From an uncultured cyanobacterium (GTDB taxonomy: Bacteria > Cyanobacteriota > Cyanobacteriia > Cyanobacteriales > Nostocaceae): a stretch of DNA of 35,362 nt. Each line of letters opens with the position of its first letter. The first letter of the stretch is position 1. The notes under the pieces were generated by a model that searched no databases, was not told the origin of the DNA, and saw only the letters and a list, made by a program, of their open reading frames with translations. The stretch is taken from positions 1 through 35,362 of the forward strand of contig CAIVAU010000205.1 in the NCBI GenBank assembly GCA_903903925.1. Direction: 5' to 3'. The position numbers and the translations under genes were made by a program. Shown one piece after another: positions 1 through 7,179 of this stretch.

Positions 1-467
1 TGCTTTCCAAAAAGGTGAATGCGTTTGCTATGATTAGGGAAAAAAGCTGAGTAAGCCAGAATCTTACCTAGTGCCTCTTTCCAATCGCTGATCTCTTTGA
101 TCTCAATAACTTCAGACTCAGTGAGTAAATCGATGCGACCGACGGCGGTGACTACTTCAATCTGACCGCCTAATTCATATTTAAGGCGATCGCGTATTTG
201 ATGCTCAGTATCTGTATACTGCGTTTTATGTAATCTAATCCACTTCGGTAAAACTTCAAGCTCCTGAAACTTAGCGATCGCCCTATAGTATGTAGCCTTG
301 CTGACATCACAATTTTGCAGAACTGTCAAAGTGCTAACGTCTTGGTAAGCATCACCCCAAGGCTCAATCTCGATCAAATAGCTCCATATTCTCCATTCGG
401 CAGCTGTTAATTTTGCGGCACGCAATATTCTGGAGACTTCAGGGGTAACAGGATAGAAGTTCTTCAT
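1..467 (-). CDS. Partial winged-helix plus PD-(D/E)XK-like nuclease protein
   Basis: The reading frame starts with ATG at 467-465 and runs off the left edge, so only about 155 N-terminal residues are visible. The first part (about residues 5-90) is helical and looks like a winged-helix/HTH domain. The second part contains GRIDLLTESEVIEIKEI followed by DWKEALGKILAYSAFFP and LFGK. The spacing D...(V)IEIK resembles a PD-(D/E)XK nuclease core, and that WKEALGKILAY stretch is common in phage- and plasmid-encoded endonuclease-like proteins. The start overlaps the stop of the upstream small ORF as TGATG, indicating translational coupling. HIP1 octamers inside the gene (about 184 and 273) suggest long residence in a cyanobacterium. 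The nuclease assignment is an inference from motif shape; the protein could instead be a non-catalytic DNA-binding protein. Confidence 0.7.
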   Translation of the reverse strand, partial: MKNFYPVTPEVSRILRAAKLTAAEWRIWSYLIEIEPWGDAYQDVSTLTVLQNCDVSKATYYRAIAKFQELEVLPKWIRLHKTQYTDTEHQIRDRLKYELGGQIEVVTAVGRIDLLTESEVIEIKEISDWKEALGKILAYSAFFPNHSKRIHLFGK

Positions 468-730
468 CACTGCACCTCCTCAAAAGTTACAGTGATGCCG
501 AATTCTGAGCAGGTTGCTTGAGCCAACGCTCTTCTTGCTAAAAAGAAAACAGCGTTAGCCGAAATCTTACCTAAGGTCACAACCAACCTAAACCCCCACT
601 TTTGGTTTACACATGAAGCAGTGGGGTAGGTGCAGCTTTGTCGATAAATATCGCTGATGTCATGCTCGGATGTCGCGATCGCATCCTGTAGCTCTCGCTG
701 ATCATCCTGATTCGATTTTCCTTGGATCAC
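467..730 (-). CDS. Small hypothetical protein coupled to the nuclease-like gene
   Basis: An 87-residue frame opens with GTG at 730-728 and its TGA overlaps the ATG of the next gene (TGATG at 469-465). That overlap is the main reason to believe it. The N-terminal 30 residues are acidic and polar; the rest includes a stretch FRLVVTLGKISANAVFFLARRALAQ that could be an amphipathic helix or a weak membrane-seeking segment. I do not recognise the family. It is transcribed divergently from the HTH cluster that begins at 936. Confidence 0.45.
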   Translation of the reverse strand: MIQGKSNQDDQRELQDAIATSEHDISDIYRQSCTYPTASCVNQKWGFRLVVTLGKISANAVFFLARRALAQATCSEFGITVTFEEVQ

Positions 731-843
731 GCTACAATTCCTTTAGTACTATAATCTCTAGCCCCTGTCCCCCCAGACTTGGGCTTCTATTTGACCCCAC
801 GAGTGCAGATGCGCAATTGTCGAGTTGTGCAGCATCAGTTAAT

Positions 844-886
844 TTGCTAATCTAGAAATTACAAATTAATAATTTCTAATCAGCAA
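844..886. promoter_or_regulatory. Interrupted palindrome, candidate operator upstream of HTH cluster
   Basis: The perfect arms TAGAAATTA (853-861) and TAATTTCTA (870-878) are separated by 8 bp. The symmetry continues outward with TTGCT (844-848) and AGCAA (882-886). It lies in the divergent region between the 87-residue ORF and the first HTH gene. A binding site for one of the HTH proteins is the simplest reading, but this is inference. Confidence 0.45.
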
Positions 887-909
887 TCATGCTAATATGA
901 AAATAGTAG

Positions 910-929
910 GCTAAAAATTGCTTTTTAGC
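910..929. promoter_or_regulatory. Perfect 8-bp inverted repeat just before the first HTH start codon
   Basis: GCTAAAAA (910-917), spacer TTGC, then TTTTTAGC (922-929) ends 7 bp before the ATG at 936. It could be an operator, or an RNA hairpin that occludes the ribosome binding site (there is no strong Shine-Dalgarno sequence here). Either role would fit autoregulation of a Cro/CI-like repressor. Confidence 0.45.
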
Positions 930-935
930 AAGAAA

Positions 936-1277
936 ATGGATCACCAGCAAATTTTGATCAGAGCAATTAGGGAAAGTGGGCTAACTGCCAGAGAGATAGC
1001 TGAGGGTACGTCGGTCAATGAGAGTAGCCTCAGTAGATTTATGAATGGCAAGCAGGACCTGAAGGCAGGAGATTACTTTGCTGTGCTAAATTTTCTCCCA
1101 GAAGTTGCCAAAAACCCTGCTAAGTCTCGCCTAAGTATGGATTCTCCTGTCAGTCTGAAAATGCTAGTTTTACAAGCTTCTAATGCAGAAAAGGCAGAAG
1201 TCATGGTGACACTTGCTCATGTGTTTTTGGAAGACCGTAACAATGGGGACTCAGTTGAATTAATGCCAGCGGTCTGA
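936..1277 (+). CDS. Small HTH (Cro/CI-type) regulator, paralog 1 of 3
   Basis: This 113-residue protein starts at ATG 936; an in-frame TTG at 918 lies inside the inverted repeat and is less likely. Residues about 5-55 read as a Cro/CI-like helix-turn-helix: AIRESGLTAREIAEGTSVNE followed by SSLSRFMNGKQDL. The C-terminal half is a small helical domain ending LAHVFLEDRNN...AV. The same plan (N-terminal HTH, a SxFRxGK-like recognition turn, a C-terminal LA..FLE.R.N segment, terminal AV) is shared with the next two genes. DNA-binding transcriptional control is likely; the target is unknown. Confidence 0.75.
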   Translation: MDHQQILIRAIRESGLTAREIAEGTSVNESSLSRFMNGKQDLKAGDYFAVLNFLPEVAKNPAKSRLSMDSPVSLKMLVLQASNAEKAEVMVTLAHVFLEDRNNGDSVELMPAV

Positions 1278-1444
1278 TGAATTGCTATTAACGAGAGTTC
1301 GTGGGAATAAAAATAGACCCTCTAGGGATACTTGGCTAAATTAGTTTGATAGTATTGAATTATTGATCCTTCCCTCCTGAATTCCAGCACTTATTGTTTA
1401 ATGATACAATTTAATAGTAAATAATTGCACTCCTATATGTAAAG

Positions 1445-1792
1445 ATGAATTACAGAGACGCATTTAACCAGACGTTAGAAAAGTTTAAAATTAGCGCTAA
1501 ATCGTTGTCCCTCAAAAGCGGGGTGCAGGAGCGTCAAATCAGTCAGTTCAGAAATGGTAAGGATTTGATGGCTGAAACTCTTTTCGCCCTGGTTGCTGCG
1601 CTCCCTACTGAAGCTCAGGTTTACTATTTTTCGTGCATTGGCGGGGAATCAGTGCTAGAGACAGTTGACTTGCGATCGCTTATTAGGTCTATGTCTGTTG
1701 CACGTAAGTCTGAAGTTCTTAGCCTAATTGCAGCCTCTTTGGTAGAAAGCCGTGAAAATATCGATAAGAGTGGATTCATAGCAGCAGTATAA
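1445..1792 (+). CDS. Small HTH (Cro/CI-type) regulator, paralog 2 of 3
   Basis: This 115-residue protein begins at ATG 1445 (MNYRDAFNQTLEKFKISA). The HTH is visible as SAKSLSLKSGVQERQISQFRNGKDL. The C-terminus SLIAASLVESRENIDKSG followed by AAV matches the family plan of its neighbours. It contains a HIP1 octamer (about 1672). The three genes are on the same strand but separated by about 140-170 bp, so each may have its own promoter. Sequence divergence between the copies suggests old duplications or recruitment of related repressors rather than a recent tandem duplication. Confidence 0.75.
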   Translation: MNYRDAFNQTLEKFKISAKSLSLKSGVQERQISQFRNGKDLMAETLFALVAALPTEAQVYYFSCIGGESVLETVDLRSLIRSMSVARKSEVLSLIAASLVESRENIDKSGFIAAV

Positions 1793-1928
1793 ATAGCCAC
1801 GCTTGAGCAGTGCTTTTCCTAAAGTCCCTTGCTATCATTGAATAATCCATGTGTTCAAAAATCCTCATAAGGTTCTCTCCAAATATCGCATACTATAACA
1901 ACTTACTAATTCTACAATTGGCTGGGTA

Positions 1929-2303
1929 ATGCAAAATTTTGTAACAGAGGAAACTTCTCTTTACCAGCAACTATTTGATGAGATGTTCGATAAATTCGAC
2001 CTCTCGGCAAAGGTTGTGGCCAAGCAAGCTGGAGTTTCAGAGGTGCTAATTTCCAGATTTCGTAAGGGAAAGGCGGACTTGGGAACTGGAAAGTTTCTAG
2101 CACTGCTAGGGGTTGTTCCTATGGAAGCGCGTGAGTGGTATTTGTCTCAGCTGCTTGGAGCAAAGCCTGGGGTGAGCTTGCGAGTGCTTGTATCTGCTGC
2201 AACTCCTGTAGAAAGAGTAGAAATTCTCAACTTAATTGCCAATTCTTTTCTAGAAGAACGTAAAAATACTGGGTCAAGTGAGTTGCTGTCATCAGCAGTA
2301 TGA
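1929..2303 (+). CDS. Small HTH (Cro/CI-type) regulator, paralog 3 of 3
   Basis: This 124-residue protein starts at ATG 1929. It has a slightly longer N-terminus (MQNFVTEETSLYQQLFDEM) than its paralogs. The HTH reads LSAKVVAKQAGVSEVLISRF followed by RKGKADLG, the clearest Cro/CI-like recognition helix of the three. The C-terminal segment EILNLIANSFLEERKNTG and terminal SAV are shared with the other two. Likely a sequence-specific regulator; no adjacent toxin or phage gene reveals its target. Confidence 0.75.
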   Translation: MQNFVTEETSLYQQLFDEMFDKFDLSAKVVAKQAGVSEVLISRFRKGKADLGTGKFLALLGVVPMEAREWYLSQLLGAKPGVSLRVLVSAATPVERVEILNLIANSFLEERKNTGSSELLSSAV

Positions 2304-3237
2304 CCGTGAGCAATTCCATTGGAGGAGTGAAGATAAGGGATATTGATCGCTCGTCAACATTAGATACAATTGCTTGCACATCAGTATAAATAGAGTTGCA
2401 ATAGCGGTTGTTGATATTGAATTTGGCTTGCAATGCTTTGTTGCACTCAAGCTTGCTTTTTTCGCTAATAATCAACTCAAGGCAGTAGTGACGGGCAGAA
2501 TGAAAAGGGTGTAGGGGGTGGCTGAGTGGGTGTGGGGAACCCCATACATAAATATAGGAGTGCCTTCCCCGTTTGGGGTGTGGTTGTTTTATCTTCCCCC
2601 ACACCCCACACCCTACACCCCGTTCTTGGTCAACCAGGTTAGAGAGGGTAAACAATTCTCCCCAATGCCAAAAGTCTATTTGGTCTGTATAGGTTTTGAT
2701 TGACTCCCCCAAGCTTATCACCTCCTGTATAGAGAATAATCGCAGACATTGAAAACTGTCCTAGTACGGAGAAATCCTGACAAGTAAGAAACAACGGCAA
2801 TTTTTGGCGACAGTATGACTACACTACGCTCCAGCAATGGCAGGATAGGGAGTGTTCCAATCTGGCTAGTGTGATCTCGGAAAAGATAGCACATGTTTCA
2901 GTTAAAAAGTAGGGCCACAGGTGAACTTGTTTCATCCAAGGGTTGTAGTGGTGCGCTTTGACGTAGCCTTTTACGTGACGAAGTAGGTCTTTAGCCTGGC
3001 TTTGTCAGACGTAAAGTATCTCCGCGTCTTTAGACTGGAGAGTGTCACTTTATCCGACTTGGTAGTTGCTGTATCCCTGATAGCTGCCTGAAAATTCCCA
3101 ATGTACCAGTTGAAAGTACGGTTTGGGGTCAGGCGACCTTCTATGTCTTACTCTACTCTACCCTTCCTAAAGCCGTCCTCCGAATATCTACGGGGACGCT
3201 ACACGTATGCCTTGACCAGAAACTTGTAGGACGCAAG
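2304..3237. other. Long intergenic region without a convincing gene
   Basis: No ORF with coding character is visible. The minus-strand frame across 2227-2721 runs through low-complexity G/C tracts and over the end of the third HTH gene. The region contains a G-rich/C-rich inverted repeat (2507-2621, listed separately). Between 2950 and 3060 there are several short complementary segments, such as GTAAAG at 3011 against CTTTA at 3028. It also contains GTCACTTTATCC at 3044-3055, which on the minus strand reads GGATAAAGTGAC and resembles the repeats near 17,034. It abuts the left end of the TnpB element. Confidence 0.5.
2507..2621. repeat. G-rich/C-rich imperfect inverted repeat
   Basis: The left arm, 2507-2538, is built of GGGTGTAGGGGGTGG-like units; the right arm, 2595-2621, is CCCCCACACCCCACACCC-like and complementary. 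The arms are separated by about 55 bp. Runs of this GTGTGGGG type are familiar as intergenic repeats in filamentous cyanobacterial genomes. It can form a long hairpin, and may act as a transcription stop after the HTH genes. Confidence 0.6.
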
Positions 3238-3270
3238 CCCCTGACTTCAGGTATGGGGTTAGTCCGAAGC

Positions 3271-3284
3271 GGGACTTTAGTCCC
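3271..3284 (-). terminator. Small hairpin at the 3' end of the RHH gene
   Basis: GGGACT (3271-3276), TT, AGTCCC (3279-3284) is a perfect 6-bp stem overlapping the stop of the minus-strand RHH gene (stop at 3279-3277). It has no U-run, so termination is uncertain; it could equally be a structural part of the left end of the insertion sequence. Confidence 0.3.
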
Positions 3285-3462
3285 CTTCAAGTATTTTTGC
3301 CCAAGCTTCAATCAACTCACTAATACTTGTACGTTGCTTTCTTGCCTCATTATTCAATTTTAGCCATGCAGATGGTGTCACTGTGATGTTGTGTCGTGTT
3401 TTTACTTCATCATGCAAGACTGGTTGATTTCTCATTTTTTTTTTATTTTTTGGTATTGACAT
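3277..3462 (-). CDS. Small ribbon-helix-helix-like protein inside the TnpB element
   Basis: This 61-residue protein has a basic N-terminus (SIPKNKKKMRNQ) and the segment TRHNITVTPSAWLKLNNEAR followed by KQRTSISELIEAWAKIL. The pattern is one beta strand, then two helices with S.SELIE, which is the ribbon-helix-helix (CopG/MetJ-like) fold of small DNA-binding repressors. It is divergent from tnpB, with starts about 60 bp apart, so it probably binds the shared promoter and controls tnpB. It takes the position and orientation of tnpA in IS605. That it regulates tnpB is inferred from location only. Confidence 0.65.
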   Translation of the reverse strand: MSIPKNKKKMRNQPVLHDEVKTRHNITVTPSAWLKLNNEARKQRTSISELIEAWAKILEGD

Positions 3463-3521
3463 AAATACTAGAGAGTGTGTATATTCTAACTATACATTGT
3501 AAATCTGTTTCAGAGAATAAC

Positions 3522-5066
3522 ATGCAAGTTCGATGGAATTTCAAGTTACTGCCAAATCAACAACAAGAGGGAACTCTTGAAGATTGGTTAGTAACATTGC
3601 GAAAACATCGTAATTATGCTCTAAGAGAACGCAAGGACGGGTTTGAAACTAACAATGCTGTTGCTAATCAAAAAATAATTTATGCTTATGGGTCATACTG
3701 CGATACTGAGTCAAAGGTTGAGTACGGTTCCTGTTGTCCATTAACTTGCCCGGTTCTTAAACATGGTGTTATTCCCAATAATCTGGAACTAGCAACCAAG
3801 CTTTCACAGGTCTTGGATAAACAAACTCTTGTAATCGTTGAAACTGTTATTAAATGGGATTCTGCTTCTGGTATCCAGATGAAAGTTACATCCCAGCTAC
3901 GACAGACCTTAAACAGTTTTGCTGCAATTGATTCATGTGTCTTGCAGCGTAACATCGCTAATCTAGACACGGCTTACGCTAATTTCTGGAAGCATCATAG
4001 AGGTTTTCCACAGTTTATTAGGCGATTGGATTCGTTTGAGTACAAGCCTGGGCGCGTAATCCTTCGTCACATTAGAAAGAATTATGCAACTGCTTACCTA
4101 CCAGGGATCGGGGAAGTAAAATTCCACAACAGCCGGGAACTATCTTTAATCCAAGACTTAAGGACTTGCACGATTAAGCGTGAAGGCGGAAACTGGTACA
4201 TCAGCATGCTAGTTAACATTGCTGAAGTGTTACCCGATGTCATGCCGCTAGAGGAATGCAAATCAATAGTTGGGATTGATGTAGGGATAAATAAGCTTGT
4301 TGCGAGTAGTAATGGTAGCTTTGCCGAAAACAAGCGCACTACCACTAATTCTCGGACTGCTAGACGATTGGCAATCCGACAACGTGCTATTAGTCGTAAG
4401 CAGAAAGGTTCTAAGAATAGAATCAAAGCTATTAAAAGACTAGCAAGGCAACAGCATAAACTAGCTTTAGAACGTGACGGCTATGGCTGGCAAGTTGCTA
4501 AAGTTGTGGTTAAAACGGCTGATGCTGTCGCTAGAGAAGCCTTACGCATCAAAAACATGGTCAAGCGTGCCAAACCTAAGCACGATGGCAAAGGTGGATA
4601 TAAACGCAATGGTGCAAGCCAGAAGACTGGGTTAAATAAAGTCATCCTTGATGCTGGATGGGCATCGCTCTTCAACAAGATTGCTTGGTTAGCACTCAAG
4701 GCAGGTAAGCCAGTTGTAGCTATCTCACCAAAACATACGTCCCAAGAATGTCCATCTTGCGGTCACATCGACAAAAAGAACCGCGAGGGTGAAAAGTTTT
4801 TATGTATTGTTTGCAACTTTACTGAACATGCAGACACCAAGGCTTCTCGCACTATAGCGAGTCGTGTGGGACTTGTCTTCCCTAAAAAGCAAAAGACACT
4901 ACCTAGGGACTCTGGGAAAGTTACGCCCAACAGACATCAATCCTTGCGGGTTGAGGTTGGGAACCATGCCTCTGGGGCAACGGGTATTCAGTTGAGTTTG
5001 TTTGATATCGCTGAATACCATTCGCCCGACAATCGGATATCTAAGAGATACGGCAAAACCTCTTAG
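3522..5066 (+). CDS. tnpB: TnpB-family RNA-guided nuclease (IS605 OrfB)
   Basis: From ATG 3522 (MQVRWNFKLLPNQQQEGTL, the usual TnpB opening) the protein has 514 residues, long for TnpB, which is often about 400. An upstream in-frame start at 3477 is less likely. The RuvC-like acidic residues look preserved: Asp in IVGIDVGINK, Glu in AREALRIKNM, and Asp in HADTKASRTI. The zinc ribbon CPSCGHIDKK...CIVC lies between the second and third motifs. Known TnpB proteins are guided by an RNA from the right end of their element and cut DNA to help the element persist. Here the downstream hairpin at 5072-5092 would lie at the end of such an RNA. The extra length is mostly N-terminal, with an insertion containing several Cys (YCDTESKVEYGSCCPLTCP). 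Confidence 0.88.
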   Translation: MQVRWNFKLLPNQQQEGTLEDWLVTLRKHRNYALRERKDGFETNNAVANQKIIYAYGSYCDTESKVEYGSCCPLTCPVLKHGVIPNNLELATKLSQVLDKQTLVIVETVIKWDSASGIQMKVTSQLRQTLNSFAAIDSCVLQRNIANLDTAYANFWKHHRGFPQFIRRLDSFEYKPGRVILRHIRKNYATAYLPGIGEVKFHNSRELSLIQDLRTCTIKREGGNWYISMLVNIAEVLPDVMPLEECKSIVGIDVGINKLVASSNGSFAENKRTTTNSRTARRLAIRQRAISRKQKGSKNRIKAIKRLARQQHKLALERDGYGWQVAKVVVKTADAVAREALRIKNMVKRAKPKHDGKGGYKRNGASQKTGLNKVILDAGWASLFNKIAWLALKAGKPVVAISPKHTSQECPSCGHIDKKNREGEKFLCIVCNFTEHADTKASRTIASRVGLVFPKKQKTLPRDSGKVTPNRHQSLRVEVGNHASGATGIQLSLFDIAEYHSPDNRISKRYGKTS

Positions 5067-5071
5067 AGAAT

Positions 5072-5092
5072 CCCCTGCCTTTAGGCATGGGG
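5072..5092 (+). ncRNA. Right-end hairpin, possible 3' part of a TnpB guide RNA
   Basis: CCCC-TGCC, loop TTTA, GGCA-(T)-GGGG forms a stable stem immediately after the tnpB stop. In TnpB systems the guide RNA overlaps the tnpB 3' end and the right end of the element, with the guide read from the flanking DNA. If that holds, the guide would start just after the right end, near 5093-5110 (beginning AGTGTCAAG). The RNA itself is inferred; only the hairpin is seen. Confidence 0.4.
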
Positions 5093-5311
5093 AGTGTCAA
5101 GAAGTGTAGTGTAACGCTACGGAGAAGATATGTGCTTATACACGTGCGTAGCGCAAGTATTGATACTTGTGAAGCAAAGCACGCTCACGTCTTTTTGCTT
5201 GTAAAAATGCTGATCTATAGTTGACAGCAGACCACTGGCTAGAATCAACAGGGGGTGGAGTGAACTGGGGGTGAGGTTCAATCCGAACATAATACCGCAT
5301 CAACACGTGGC

Positions 5312-5683
5312 TTGTGCTTGCATTATTCTAAACTCCCTTCTCTACCTGATGAAGTGATTGTGGGTGGGGGTGCTGCGGTATTCCTAGAGCCAGAGTTGGA
5401 GGCATATTTTAATTGTGAAGCTGACAAAGGTCATAATACACCCCAAGGTAGACTTGGGGAACGCCCTCGACAATACAAGGGGCGAGATTTCTCCTCTTAT
5501 GCTGATTTGGTGTGGTTGGGCGATATTCAAACCCAGATAGAAGGCATGTTCAAGTTTGAGAAAGAGTGCAACCAACTGCTGTCATTGCGACTGCTTGATG
5601 CCTTTGGGATGATGGATCAGCTGAAGGATACGGTGAAGGAGGCGGCACAAAATGCCCAAAGCCAAAGCCAACAGAGTACGTAA
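5312..5683 (+). pseudogene. C-terminal remnant of a ParM/actin-like segregation protein
   Basis: About 120 residues are readable (the frame is open from about 5265, with no good start). The segment LPDEVIVGGGAAVFLEPELE is the shape of the last phosphate/adenosine-binding strand-turn (hhhGGGA) of actin/Hsp70-fold ParM proteins. It is followed by a variable stretch and then a C-terminal helix with LLSLRLLDAFGMMDQLKDTV, the kind of ending seen in plasmid ParM/StbA homologs. The N-terminal ATPase half is missing; the TnpB element sits immediately upstream. The reading overlaps the next small gene by 32 nt, like a parM-parR operon. Confidence in the family is moderate because only the C-terminus remains. 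Confidence 0.5.
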
Positions 5684-5861
5684 AAGCTTGTCCCTACCAC
5701 GCTTTACTCCTGATGAGGGTACAACACTGGCGATTGTTGCGGATTATCTCAACGGACTGGAAGCAGGTGAGAGGTCAACACTTATACGGGAGTTACTGGT
5801 GATGTGTTTGCTGCCACTCGCCAAGCACCACTGTGGGCATACCCATTCTTCTGGTACATGA
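5652..5861 (+). CDS. Small ParR-like/ribbon-helix-helix protein
   Basis: This 69-residue protein starts at ATG 5652 inside the 3' end of the parM-like frame. It reads KSLSLPRFTPDEGTTLAIVA, DYLNGLEAGERSTLIRELLV. A beta strand (KSLSLPRF) followed by two helices with ERSTLIRELL is typical of RHH DNA-binding proteins. Downstream of a parM-like gene it would be the ParR adaptor that ties the filament to a centromere. The C-terminal tail (HHCGHTHSSGT) looks like out-of-frame sequence. A frameshift joining it to the next ORF is possible, giving one protein of about 155 residues. Confidence 0.5.
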   Translation: MPKAKANRVRKSLSLPRFTPDEGTTLAIVADYLNGLEAGERSTLIRELLVMCLLPLAKHHCGHTHSSGT

Positions 5862-6117
5862 AGCCTATCTGATTGCAAGGCGGATGGCGGAGAACCACTT
5901 TGGTATTATGGCTGTGGAGTTGGGCTTGGATGCTAGCGTGTATGCGTATGTGCCACAACCATTGTCTGCACCTACTGTTGTGGATGGGGATGGGGGTAGT
6001 GGTGGTATGCGATCGCCTGATGTAGAAGTGTCAAAAGAGGAATCAGCAGAGTCAGAAGATTCTAGTTTGATTCCAGGGCAGGTGGAGGCTGGCTTTATGG
6101 GTAGTCTTTTTGGGTAG
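5833..6117 (+). CDS. Hypothetical acidic-tailed protein, possibly the 3' part of the ParR-like gene
   Basis: This 94-residue frame opens with a GTG at 5833 overlapping the previous gene in another frame. The first 45 residues (EAYLIARRMAENHFGIMAVE and on to VYAYVP) look like a folded helical segment. The rest is Ser/Glu/Asp-rich (DGDGGSGG..EESAESEDSS) and ends GFMGSLFG. A HIP1 octamer lies at about 6008. Either it is an independent coupled gene or the second half of the ParR-like gene separated by a frameshift near 5830. I recognise no family. Confidence 0.4.
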   Translation: MGIPILLVHEAYLIARRMAENHFGIMAVELGLDASVYAYVPQPLSAPTVVDGDGGSGGMRSPDVEVSKEESAESEDSSLIPGQVEAGFMGSLFG

Positions 6118-6996
6118 CAGTTCAAGGAACTGTGTTTTGGGCAGGCTTACTGGGGGTGAAGCGAAGCAAGGTGATTCTAGAGCCAAATCAGAGGACATTT
6201 TGTAAATGATGAATCGTATGGCAAAAGAATTTCAAGCGGATTAAATCGCTTTCTGTCAGGGGCAATTTTTGATGGTCACATATGTACTACGAAGCGTGCT
6301 TCACCAATGGCAACAGTACGCGCCTCGCAGAGCGAACGAACTTCTGTGTCACGAGCGACAGCGAGGGATGGCGTAGCCACCCGCAGGGCACAGAAGTATA
6401 GTGAGTACACCACCACTGTGGTCGCCTACCCCAAAACCCTTTGTGGTAGCCCCACACCTGGGCGCTCAATTCCATCAAATCCAAGTGTTGCGCTGGTTTT
6501 GGCGGCTTCTCCTCTCTCGGCAACAATTGCCCCCAAAATGCTACAATCTGCCCCCATTTTGCCTCAAAAAGTCCCTACTCAAACAATAGTAGAGAAAATT
6601 ACATTGAACACCTACGAAGATTTTGAAGCCTATGCTTCGTTTGTGGTCAGTTGTTGCTCTACAGTAGCTATAACGAAGCTTTATGAAAATTTTTTGGATT
6701 CTTTGGTGCGTGCTTCATCGAGCAAAAATCGCTATTGCAGTAGGTAAACAGTAGTTGTCAAGTAGCTCTAACGTTGTGAACAAGTAGCCTTAGTACAATA
6801 AGTAATAATTAAATCAATTATAGCACTTAGATGTCACAGAGCGAGGGTATGGGGTTTCGGGACTTGTGACCGCTTGAAAAAAAGATGCCGCACACTGATC
6901 GCGTGTAACGCTTGAATAGATCCCGAAAAAGAAACTAATTATATTTGGATAAATCTGGGAATACTTAATATGTCACGTCGTTAAGCAATAAAAATA
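6118..6996. other. Gene-poor region with cyanobacterial-type palindromic repeat
   Basis: The only sizeable frame (6307-6747) has biased Ser/Thr/Val composition and overlaps a repeat element, so I do not call it. From about 6748 to 6996 I see neither a gene nor a clear motif. An in-frame stretch encoding LNTYEDFEAYASFVVSCCST (about 6602-6660) looks slightly protein-like and could be debris of an old gene. Confidence 0.4.
6340..6397. repeat. 58-bp inverted-repeat element
   Basis: The perfect 9-bp ends ACTTCTGTG (6340-6348) and CACAGAAGT (6389-6397) enclose a second inner stem TGGC-GTA-GCCA (about 6369-6379). This looks like one of the dispersed, foldable intergenic repeats of filamentous cyanobacteria. 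Confidence 0.5.
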
Positions 6997-7179
6997 ATGG
7001 CAATTCCAAGTCTACAATCTAATTCAGCTTTTTATGATTCATGGGAGTTAAACAAAAAATATGTTACAGGTGATACAGTAACATATAACAGTAAAAAATA
7101 TGTGTGTACTAAACAGCATCATTCTAATGCTGAATTAACTCCAAACGTTTTAGAATTATGGCTTGAAGTTGAGGGGTGA
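6997..7179 (+). CDS. Stand-alone carbohydrate-binding (CBM5/12, chitin-binding type 3-like) protein
   Basis: This 60-residue protein consists almost entirely of one module: a Trp (SWELNKKYVTGDTVTYN), a GD-V-Y turn, SKKYVCTKQHHSN, and a closing LWLEVEG. The pattern W...Y..GD.V.Y..K.Y.C...H......P....LW is that of carbohydrate-binding family 5/12. The domain normally sits at an end of chitinases or other secreted enzymes, or in phage and plasmid surface proteins. Here it has no partner domain and no signal peptide, and stop codons flank it. It could be a detached fragment of a larger gene or a small phage-type protein. Confidence 0.6.
   Translation: MAIPSLQSNSAFYDSWELNKKYVTGDTVTYNSKKYVCTKQHHSNAELTPNVLELWLEVEG

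Larger units (their letters stand above)
3238..5092 (+). mobile_element. TnpB-only IS605/IS1341-family insertion sequence with RHH gene
   Basis: The element contains a full-length tnpB and a small divergent gene. It is bracketed by two similar subterminal hairpins: the left one at 3238-3258 and the right one at 5072-5092, both starting CCCCTG and ending ATGGGG with a small loop. Such subterminal hairpins, the absence of long inverted repeats and the absence of obvious target duplication are typical of IS200/IS605-family elements. The exact ends are not resolved, because these elements are cut near but outside the hairpins. No tnpA (HUH Y1 transposase) is present, so mobility would depend on a TnpA in trans. 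The truncated parM-like gene begins about 200 bp downstream, so the insertion may have caused that truncation. Confidence 0.65.

Noticed and set aside
2227..2721. 164-residue minus-strand ORF
   Set aside because: It runs through the G/C-rich inverted repeat and overlaps the end of the third HTH gene; its composition is that of low-complexity DNA and it has no recognisable motif.
6307..6747. 146-residue plus-strand ORF
   Set aside because: Its first third translates the 58-bp inverted-repeat element and the rest is Ser/Thr/Val-rich without domain character.
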